Part shown: positions 25,101-37,100 of the stretch, piece by piece
Numbering within the stretch: position 1 is the first letter of the stretch
Layout of the letters: the number at the start of each line of letters is the position of its first letter
DNA from: Mya arenaria
Taxonomy: Eukaryota > Mollusca > Bivalvia > Myida > Myidae
Assembly (NCBI RefSeq): GCF_026914265.1
Contig: NC_069135.1
Span: 10,700,887 to 10,764,886 of the forward strand
Direction of reading: 5' to 3'
Length of the DNA: 64,000 bases
Made by a program: the position numbers and the translations under genes
Notes under the pieces: generated by a model
Seen by the model: only the letters and a program-made list of their open reading frames with translations
Database searches by the model: none
What the model was told of the DNA's origin: nothing

Positions 25101-28100
25101 CTTTGATATTTGTTGTGGAGCATCATATGATGCGATTGAAAACATTTGAAATAATGCCCCTTGGGCAAAAGCTGGCCCTACCCCTTTTGACTTACTTATT
25201 AATTTTTAAAGCTACAGTAATGAAATTTTGACCATGTGAACAGTTTTGCAAACAAGCATTAATGTTGTCCTCGGATGTCATTGACTTTGACCTTTGACCG
25301 ACTTTTTATTTTTAAAGCTACAGAAATGAAATTTTGACGATGAGAACAGTTTTAAAAGCAAGTATTTCTTACCCTCAGATTACCTTTACTTGGCACATAT
25401 TAAAATAGTTCATGCAACTAATCTGCTTACAACACTTCCTGTCCTCAGATGTTGAACGTGCAGCGTTTTCAGCTAACCAAAACACTAAAAGTGAACTATA
25501 TATTTGTTGCCTATTACTCAAACGTACATGCTCTGGATTGAAAATGACCACAAGAGCCATGCCAGTAGAGCATAGGCCCTTTTGGGCCTCTTGTTACTAT
25601 ATATGTTACGTTTAATATATATGTCCGCAATGTAAAAAAAATGAAGATTCTGCATGCCCGCTATTTTGTCTATTTTTTGTTTTGTGAATTTTTTCATCAA
25701 GGACAGTGATTTTATATGTCATTTTGCTGTGAAATGTCAGCATATTATTTTTTTTAACCAAGTTAAAAACAAGAAAGCTGAATGTGAAATTTGTACCCTA
25801 GTATCCTGATGTACCAAATTCATACATGTGCCCCCTGCACTTAATATTTTTTAACAGTACATATACTTTGGCCATTCTTTTTGTTTCAAAGGTTTAGCTT
25901 TTTTCTCATTTAAGATCTATTTAGGAGAAACATGTGATGTTGCGATAAAAGGAGACTGAAGAAAAATACACTTTTGTTATCCAAAAAGGGACATTTTATT
26001 ATGAATATTCCATGTCGTAAATGCAATCAAGGAATAAATAGGTGAATGTAAATATTGATTGAGGTTCAGGAGTTCTAGCAGTGTTGGCTTTAATAGACAA
26101 CTGGTTTATAAAATCATGGGCTCCTATTGGTTATCTTTCCAGATAAGTTTTAAGTCAGATACTTAAATAATCAAACATTAATATCACTGCACTGTGCAGA
26201 ACTGATACTATGATTTAAACAGGATGCTCTTTTTGCTTTGTAAATTGTATTTCTCACTTGTATGAAATCATTCTGAGGCATGTTTGATAGGCCCGAAAAG
26301 AAATATATGTAGCCATATACTAAAAGTATACATTTTTATACATCACAAAAAAGAATCAATCAAGACAGTAGTCTATACTACCCGGTATTATTATTTATAA
26401 AAAAGTTTAGGACTGAAATTTCTTGGGTAGAGAAACTATTTTATTAGCTTCTGGCTTTTGAGTGGCTGCTTCTTTCAAAGATCACGAGTAAAGTTAACTG
26501 GTTCAGATAGAGCTTCAATCTCATTCCATTCTGTCCAAATACTCACACACACTATTTATGCAGCGAATTGGACACATATGCCTTTAAACTGGGTTGTTTA
26601 AAATTCAGATTTAAAATCATTCAAAATCATTAAACTTTAGATTTTTGCCTGGAAACTTTTTAAAAAGGATTTATCTAATGTTGTGCAACTTTTGATCACT
26701 TTTATTGCATGTATGATTTACCAAAGCAAACAAGCACTTTTAGATGAAAATTTTATGTCAAGATAAAATATTAAAGCGGAACCAAGTCTGGTTGAGAAAG
26801 ACCATTAATTATGATAATATACTGGTACTTAAAAGCATTTACATGGTTCATGGTTTGCATTAATTTTCATGTTGGAGGGACTGAGTCATCTACATGTGTA
26901 TGATGTGCAGGGGTGGATCAAGAATCTAGCATTAGATAAATACCGAAAAATGTATGGTTTAAATGTGGTTTGGGGGTCCTCCCCAAGACAGTTTTGGCTA
27001 TTTATGTCACCCCTGATGCTATGCAGGGGGTGATCTATCAATTAAAATGTGTCCATCTGTCACAACTTCTGTCCACATCCTAAACCCCTTTTAGGATGGT
27101 CACAAATTGTTGGTGAAATGTTCACCACATGGAAATAATGTGCAAAACCCACATTACAGGCATCTTGTCAAGGTAAAAGTTTAAGGTTAAGGTTCATGCC
27201 TTAGATTTTCTGTCAGCTCTGTATCCTCTAAACCATAGGAATTTCATGAAACTAGGGTTATATGTTCCCCACATACTCACAATGTACACAACCAACATAC
27301 AACACGTGCCTGCTCAAGGTCACAATTCTAGGTCAAAGGTTGAGGCATATTTTGTGCTGCTTCGTTTCTTCTGAACCCCTTACAGGATTTTCATGAAATT
27401 GAGTCAAATGTTAACCACATTGAGACGACGTGTATAAGCAACATTCCATGTGACAGTACAAGGTCAAGGTCACATTTTAAGGTCAATTGTTCAAGGCTTT
27501 CACTTGATAGTGTCTCAAGACTGAAAGGATTTTTTATGAAAATCAGGTCAAATACTCATAACATAAACAATATGCAGAACCAATATTACAGGCATGCCAA
27601 CGCAAATTCACAGTTTAAGGTCAAAGGTTTGGGTCATACATTTTTTGTCTGCTCAATATCTTATTAGCCTGTTCTTAACCAATTTTATGAAACTTTGGTC
27701 AAATATTAACCTAGTTACAAATAATGCAGAATCCTCACCCAAGGGCACACTGGCTCAAGGTCAAGCTCACATTTAATATTAACGGTTCAAGCGATGGAAT
27801 GAAGGTCAGCTCCATATCTCCTAAATGCCTTGAAAGATTATCATTAAACTAGTATTTTTTAACACTTGTGTCCATTGTTCATGTGATGGACACAACACCC
27901 ACTATCTGCTTAATATATCCCCTGTCAAATGTACTGGAACGGAATGTGACAGGCATGTTTGAGTCTGAGGTTGTGCATTCTGATGCATTAGTATTTTGTC
28001 TTCCATATTGAGAGAAAGAAGATCACTTGGACATTATGAACAATTTTTGATAGGGGAGGGGGGGACTGGTTGCATCATACCCCCCTTTTCTTAAAGTGAC

Positions 28101-31100
28101 ACTCTTATTCAAAATCAATACATAAACATGTATAACAAACATAAATTTTGAGTGATAAATCTTTAACTACTTACTAAATAATACATTTATGAAAAATATT
28201 AATTACTGATAACAAGATTGTAGCCGTGTATTTAATAGCAGAAAGCGCAAAAATATAAAATGATTGGTGAATGCTAAAAGATTTACTGTGGTCTACTTAA
28301 GTCTCATAAGGCTGAAATACTGTGTTTTATGCTCATTTCTTTCAAATTAAACTCGGTATCCTTCATATGAACAATGGTTTTTGATATTTATTCAATCTTT
28401 TTGAAATATTAAAACAATATTATTAATTGTGGTAAATCTTATTTGTGAGTAAGAGTGCATCTTTAACTATAACACATTAATTTGATGGAATTAATTTGGA
28501 TCAAAATAAACCAATGTTAAGGTGAAAGGCCAAGGTCAGTCATTTGTGATCACAGTTTATCTGTTTGTTCTGATAATAGATAATTGAATATCATAATGAT
28601 ACATGCAGTTGTCATGATTTGATACAAATTATGTACTCTAATACATCATAGGTCAGTACACCTTTAAGGAAATTCTGCAGCTTGATATTACATTAAAGTT
28701 ATAATTTATTATAAGAGTATGCAGTCCTGTCGTTCATCTTTATTACCATTTAACGTGTTTTTACTACCATTACCTCAGAGGTCACATTTTATATATGATC
28801 ATACTTCTCCCTTTTGCCTAGTGTTATATGTTGTTTGGAGACATTATGAAGGTCATGAGATGTCAAGTGAAATAGATGACATGTTACAAGGCTGTTCATC
28901 AGAATTAAACTTGAAATTAAGTGATTATAAGACCTTTTCAATCAAAACTAAACAACCCACTCAGCAGTCCGTAGCTGCAACAAATACATGAGTGTACCTG
29001 TATTTTCAACCATTCCTCAACACTTCTGCAAATAAATACTTGTAAAGCTTCGACCTTGGTCATTGAGTGAAACATGCTAGCCTTGGGGGACCACGTGTTG
29101 ATGTTTTTAGCATGTTTATTCTTGCTTGTCTGGTTTTTCAAGAAAAAAGGTCTGGGAACTGTTGTGAAAGCCTTTTTGTTATCATCTGTGTCGCCAGCTA
29201 AATTCTAACCTTTCCACAAACATCCACAAGGCCTAAATAAATATATATATATTTGGTTTTGGTTATGCGATTCTACCATTTTTATAGTAAATTCAATGGT
29301 AAAGAAAAAGAAAAAAAGAAAGTGTGTGTTTTAATATGTACTGTAGTTCAAAACCTTTTAAGCTTGATTCAGAAGATCGCTAAAACACAATTTTCCAATG
29401 ATGACAATTACCTTCTAACATGGCTGGGGTGCTTGTTTTTTGTTATGATGAGTTAGGTTTTAGGTCACTGTAATGTTTTCATAATCTTGCCCATTATTAT
29501 TACAAGATCTGTTTTATATGTAGCAAGGATTAAGGATTTGTCGAGACATAATCTGTTCCAATGTTTTATAAATGACATGTTTGTGGTTTATTGTAAATTT
29601 TGTGTGTTGTTAAACATGAATTTAGAATGAAAGATGCTAGTTACTCCAAAATCAATGTTTTCAACAATTATCAGAGGAATATTTTGTATGATGTGAAATC
29701 ATCATTTTTTTTTATCAGTTTTGCATATACAGCTAGAACATCCCGTTTACACCAGTTTCTGGACATGTTGTCATAATGCAGGTTTTACATGTAGCCAACT
29801 AACAACATCCCGTTTGCACCGGTATCTGGACATGCTATCACATGTAGCCTACCATTAACATCCCATTTGCACCAGTATCATGTTGTCACACTGGGGTTAT
29901 AAGATTATCTTCCAGACCTCATGGAACACTGGGGTATATCAGTGTATATCATGTTTATCATGTTTTCAGGGCTTTGACATTTCACTACAAATATTGCAAA
30001 TGTCAATACCCCTAAGCTTCGGTTGACTTATTTGAAGATAAATAAAGACTTCATGCTCATTTTGTTGTAAACTTTTAAGGTGGAAGCCATGGGTTTTCTT
30101 GGTTTATATCCTTTTGTTAGAGTTCAAGTAGTTTTGCAGGTAATAATTACACATTGTTGTTTTCATTCAGAAGATTGTTTAACTATACTTGAAAAACAAT
30201 TGAAATTTTTTGATAATGAGGAGTGTTGATTTTTTGATGATTCTGTGTAAATTAACATACATGTATGATCTTGAAATTAGTATGAAAATGTTTTTTACAC
30301 AATATTTTGCAGACTGGAGTGTTGAATTTAAATACTGTCAATGTAATAATGTTAATATAGCTGCATAAATGTATTCTGATGACAAACATGGTGTATATTT
30401 TAACAAGGTGATGGCATACTTGCTTATGCTTGCAGCTGGTCAATAAGTCTATCTTTCTTATAAAGTTATTATAATTGTTCATTAAAGCTGCTCTCTCTTG
30501 AACGTTTGACAACTTATGTATTTTTTGTCTTGGTCAACGAGCCAATTTTTGTGAAAATCCATTGAATCCAGTTAAATAAGACTGCTGACAAAAAATTAGA
30601 TCGCAGATTTTTATATTTAAGTTCAAAAATTGATGTGTGCATTTTTCTTAAACCATTACCGTATTATATCATGCATAGGACGCACTTTTTTACCCCCAAT
30701 TCTCGTCTTAAAAATTGCCTGCGTCCTTTCTATGCTATTAGAATTTCATCTGTTTTTCCCATTTTTTTCCAAGTCCTTTTCAGGTCGAAAATATCAAATC
30801 TTTTCAAATGTGCGAAGGTGTGAAAAACACCCGCTGTCTGTCATTAGAAATACATCAATAGAACAAACTATTGCGATGGTAATACCGTATGGTTGTTTGT
30901 TCGCACTTCACCCGATGTGCCTTCCACTGGCAAGGCTTATTACTGACACGCATTAATTATGCCGACATGCTTTAATCTGCGCAGCGACACGCCTTAACAA
31001 AACAATCATCAGTTTTGACAATACACAGTTGCGATTGCAACGGCTGCAACGGTTGCAACGGTTGACTGTTATTCAGAAGGCATGCGGGGACTATTGCAAC

Positions 31101-34100
31101 GGATGCAACGGTTGACTGTTATTCAGAAGGCAGTGGGGACTATTGCAACGGATGCAAACTTATAATATGTGTGAATGTTCTCAAAATGTCAAGACTTATA
31201 TCATTGTTGTGTACGCTAAATTACCGAAATACGACGATAATTATCGAAATACACAATACAGTTATAGAATTATGCCTTATATACAATTTTTTGTTCGTTT
31301 TTTAATTCAATATATGTTATAAATACTTTACCAACCTCAATTTTTCGGCTCCGATTTTGACATTTTTCCACTGCGTCCTATCTTATATATTAAGGGTTTC
31401 TACCCGTTTTTTCAACTATTATTTTGCCTGCGTCCTATATATGCTAGCGTCCTATACATGATATAATACGGTAGTAACGGTTTAGGCCATAAAACATTAA
31501 TTTTCACACAGAAATATAATAATCTACGATCTGATTTTTTGTCAGCAATCTTATATCATTGTTTTGTAGATATTTACGCAAAAATTTACTCATTTCAAGA
31601 CAAAACAAAAAAGTTGTATAATAGTAAATCTGTGAGAGTGCAGCTTTAATATAAGTTAGATTTGAATATTACATGTAGTACTCTCTACAACATTTTTTAC
31701 TCATTTTGCAAATGAATGTACGCTGATTTTGCAACCTTCTTGATTTTCTAGCTGATAAATCTGGTTGTATCTATTTATCTTTAATAGTATATTTTGCACC
31801 AATTTAATCAGTTTATGACAAGGATAATGAAACATTGACACGTGAATGCAGTTAGTCAATGTACGTTCAAAGTTTCATACCAAGGAAGTGAAATATCGAG
31901 ATTTTATAGGTAATTCCATCCGTCTATGTTTCTGGCTCAATTTCTGTATGGACATATTTAAAATTACTTTCCATAATGTGTTCTACATACCAAGACGATG
32001 TGTCACGTGCAAGACCTGTGTCCCTTCCTCTGAAGTCAAGGTCACACTTATTCTGAGTTATCGGCCACGCAGCGGCATGAGGGTTGGATTATAAGTACCT
32101 ATCATGTATTTCCGGTACGGATAGAAGAATCGGACCCGAGGGCACGCGCGTAAGCTGGTAACGAGGCTTGCCCGAGGGTCGGATTTTTCGATCCGGACCG
32201 GAAAAACATGATTGCTATTTTTTCTTGCATACCTAAAATTATGAAATTTTGGGAAATTTATGTAGAAAACGTACTTTTCTACATTTCACCAAAATGCGCG
32301 TGCGACGTTGTGTACTGACGTCATAAAGCGCAGTAATTTAAAATCACTATCGACGTCAAATAGTTCCTTTAAAAATCGCGCTTTTACGATTATTAATTTT
32401 CAATTTTAATTAAAAGTATTGAATACTTATAGTTTTGATTCCGCTTTATTGAAATTGCATAATATACTTTTCATAAACCATACAATAAAAGAAATAAAAA
32501 GTGGCACGTTGTTGCACGTGACTCATCTTACATGGGGGGTGTAAGACGAGTTTTTCCAGCACCGGTCACATGACCGGAAACACACGTCCGGTATGCAAGA
32601 ATTTACAATCTGGACTGGAAAAACATGATAGATACTTATTCTTGCATACCTAAAATTATCAATTGGTGGAAAAATTGACATGGAAAACACACTCTTGTTC
32701 ATTTCACTAAAAATCATGTGTGCAACATTGTTTTCTGACGTCATTAAGTGCAGTAATTTTAAATCACTATTGACGTTAAATAGTTCCTCAAAAAATCGCG
32801 TTTTTATGAAATAAATATTTATTTTCAATTTTAATTAAAAGTCTTGCATACGGTACTTATATATTTGTTTGCACTTTATTGAAATGGCATAATATACTTC
32901 TCATAAACCATACAATAAAAAAAATAAGAAGTGGCGCGTTGTTTTGCGTCACTCATCTTACATGGGGATGTAAGTTTTTCCAGCACTGGTCACATGACCG
33001 GAATCACAGTCCGATATGCAAGAAGGTATTGTCCACACTTGAACTTTCTCTGGTATGGACAGATTTTAAATAACTTGCCACATGTGTTAAACATACCAAG
33101 ATTATGTGTCGCATGCAAGACATGTGTCTCTACCTAGAAGGTGGAGGTAGAGAATAAGTGGGCATGTCTGGGTTGAAAATTTTCAGGTATAAATGCCCTT
33201 TTTCAAAGGTCAATGTCACATTCATGAGGATTCGTCACATACTGTGAGAGCTCTTGTTTATGAATATTTCTTTTATTCATCATTTGCACATGTGAATGAT
33301 TGTATATCTTAGCCATTTTGAAACAATGCTTGAAAGGCTTGGAAAAGCCCTGAAAATCGGGAATGGTATATGATATTTTGCCCCACTCTCGGACCAAAGT
33401 TATTTCTTGTGTTTTACAGAAGAGTGATGGCCTTCTCCAGCCAGAGTTTAAGAAGTTTTCCATCGACCCCCAGATCACCTCGTTTGAGATGCTCCAGAAT
33501 CTCCTAGCTAAGGCATTTGACATTCAAAGGTATGGCATTCATTTATTTGGAGCCTGATTGGGTGCCTACATGTGTAGTCATTGCTAGTCTGATTGTTAGA
33601 TATTGACAATTTAATTGTTTCTATTTTTAGCTCTACTGGCCTAAGGCTTATGCGATGGTAATGTGTACGTAGTATGTGTGTCCTTGCGTCTGTAAACAAT
33701 TGCTTGTGAACACGATACAGTCTTCAGTTTTGATTTATCTCGATGAAACTTGTACAGTATTTAGATATCCATTAGAGCTTGGTTCCTTTCGAAAACCAGC
33801 CATATCTGTCCATGCATGCCTAGATTATGGGCCTTGAAAGTATAAAAAATCATTGCGTCTGTAAACAATATTGCTTGTGAACACGATACAGACTTCAGTT
33901 TTAATTGTATCTCGATGAAACTTGTACAGTATTTAGATATCCATTAGAGCTTGGTTCCTTTCGAAAACCAGCCAGATCCTCCCATGTATGCTTAGATAAT
34001 GGGCCTTGAAACTATGAAAAATCAGTGCGTCTATAAACAATTGCTTGTGAACACGATACAGTCTTCAGTTTTGATTTATCTTGATGAAACTTGTACAGTA

Positions 34101-37100
34101 TTTAGATATCCATTAGAGCTTGGTTCCTTTCGAAAACCAGCCAGATCCTCCCATGCATGCCTAGATAATGGGCCTTGATAGTATAAAAAAATCTGTACGT
34201 CTGTTAACAATTGCTTGTGAACATGATACATTCTTCAGTTTTGATTGTATCTTGATGAAACTTGTACAGTATTTAGATATCCATTAAAGCTCGGTTCCTT
34301 TTGCATGCCTAGATTATTGGTCTTAAAAGTATAAAAAAGTGCTATATTTAGCTAAGTCTTTTTTTTAGCCAAGTCTACATGAGTGATGTCTATTTTTAGC
34401 CAAGTTTACATGTAAAGTCACAATTGCTTGTGAATGTTTTTTAAAATTATTCCCTTGGGGTCATTACTGGCCACTTAAATTGGGAAATGTTAAAAACCTT
34501 TTTGTCTGAAACAGCTATGCAGATCCTTGAACAAGGCTTAATTTATTGGTCCACTACCATGGTTGTTAAAATTATGCCCCTTGGGTCAAAACTGGCACTG
34601 CCCCGGGGGTCACAAGTTTCCTAGGGACTTATTTAAGAAATATTTTTAAAATCTTCTTGTTTCAAACCACAAGGCCCATACCTTTGAGATTTGTTGTGGA
34701 GCATCATATGATGACCGTCTAGCAAAACATTTGAAATTATGGGCAAAAGCTGGCCCCACCCCTTTTGACCAACTTTTTTTTATTTTTAAAGCTACAGCAA
34801 TGAAATTTTGACCATGTGTACAGTTTTGCAAACAAGCATCAATGTTGTCCTCGGATTTCCTTGACTTTGACCTATTGACTAACTTTTTAATTTTTAAAGC
34901 TACAGAAATGAAATTTTGACCATGAGTACAGTTTTGAAAGCAAATATGCTTTACCCTCAGATAACCTTTACTTGGCACATATTAAAATAGTTCATGCAAC
35001 TAATCTGCTTACAACACTTCCTGTCCTCAGATGTTGAACGTGCAGCATTTTAAGCTAACCCAAACACAAAAAGTGAACTATATATTTGTTGCCTCATACG
35101 TACATGCTCTGGATTGAAAATGACCACAAGAGCCATGCCAGTAGAGCATAGGCCCTCTTGGGCCTCTTGTTTGAAATATACAATTAAATTTTTTCTATTA
35201 CAACGTCCATCTGTTTGTCACAAATCATGTCCATTTCATTTCTTTTAAACCGCTTGAATGATTTTGAAATAACTTGCATGTTCACCATTATTGAGACGAT
35301 GTCAGTGGCTGCAGAGTGCAGAGCACATGTTATTCACTTACCGGTACAACCAGCTCAGGACAAAGTTACACTTAAAGGTCAAAGGTCACATTTCTATAGA
35401 ATGACTATATTTTGTAACCGCTCAATATCTCTTGAATTGCCTCAAAGATATTAGGTAACTACCAGCTCAGTTCATGGTCAAAATCACACTAAGAGATCAA
35501 AGATCATATGACTATATTTTATTGTTACTACATATCACTTGAACCGCTTCATAATGTTAAATATCTTGTCAGCTCCATATCTCTTGAACCGGTTGAAGGG
35601 TTTTAAAATTAATTACCACAAATGTCCTAAAGAAATAGTGTGCATTTACCTATGTGTCGGAGACATAATGTGCAGCCCATAAGCGAAATCAACATTTCCA
35701 CCTCTCCAGAGGTGTTCACTGCATTGACACCATGTGCAGGGTGCAAGTTTAAGCCATTGACACCATGTGCAGGGTGCAAGTTTAAGCCATTGACACCATG
35801 TGCAGGGTGCAAGTTTAAGCCATTGACACCATGTGGAGGGTGCAAGTTTAAGCCATTGACACCATGTGCAGGGTGCAAGTTTAAGCCATTGACACCATGT
35901 GGAGGGTGCAAGTTTAAGCCAGGCCAATTCAAGATGATATTGAGTGGTAAAAGAACAAATGACTGTATTTTGTGTCTGCTTGTATTGTCCAGCATCGTAC
36001 AGACCACCAGATTTACACAGTATTATAGTTTCCATGACAGTTTCCATGACATCACACAGTAACAATTTTAATGTTACAACAGCAATGTTCAGTAGACAAG
36101 TAAATGCAATAAATATGGAATTTACTGCTTATCTGTCAGTCCCATTTTAAAATCAGCTTTCAATATATATTTAACATTTTCAATCCCTATGTCAATGGAA
36201 CTGATTGAGTCATCTGTTTTGGAATATAGATCTTTATATATTTAGACATTTATAGTATTTTTCTTTTTAGAATTATACATTTGCAGAAATTTGTACTGAA
36301 ATTATTTTATTAGCAATACCAGTATAGAAATTGGAACACGTAGTTGTAATATATAATTATTAATTGTGTTTGCTAGTTAATCAAACAAATTCTTTAATCA
36401 TTTATAACATCAAACTAGGAAACAGTTATCAGTCATCATATCAGATACAGTCAAGTGTGTGGTTTTAATGGTTCTACTAAAATATTGTTATGAAAATAGA
36501 AATAATGAACCGATTGCTCAGAGCTTTGTTTTAAGTTAACAAAGTCATAAACAACATCATCGAGGGTTAACAAAGTCATAAACAACATCATCGAGGGTTA
36601 ACAAAGTCATAAACAACATCATCGAGGGTTAACAAAGTCATAAACAACATCATTGAGGGTTAACAAAGTCATAAACAACATCATCGAGGGTTAACAAAGT
36701 CATAAACAACATCATCGAGGGTTAACAAAGTCATAAACAACATCACTGAGGGTGAATTCTTCTATGATGGGCTCCTATATTTTGATAACAAATCTGCAGC
36801 TAAATAATGTCCATAATCTTGTAAGGAACACTGCAAAGCATAAGTGAATCCGTGAAACTTCAAGAGCAATACAGATTTGAAAGTTAATGATGATGATTTA
36901 TGAATTATTGTTAACCTTAACAAAGTTCTGAACGATGGCCCAATGTGTACTTATTTTCTGCGTCTCGGTCTTATTATATAATGATCATTAAATTTGTACA
37001 CTTGAAATATAGAGTTGTTACTATGGTGACATGAATGAACAAATGATACTATAATACATGTACACATAATTTTATGTTAATGGTTTTTAAGTAATAAACT

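Noticed and set aside
28719-28991. 90-codon open frame in TBC1D25 intron 1
   Set aside because: No recognised similarity; exon 1 and exon 2 phases already match, so no additional exon is needed.
35627-36065. Overlapping 126-140-codon frames on both strands
   Set aside because: Produced by the 33-bp minisatellite (six copies) in TBC1D25 intron 2.
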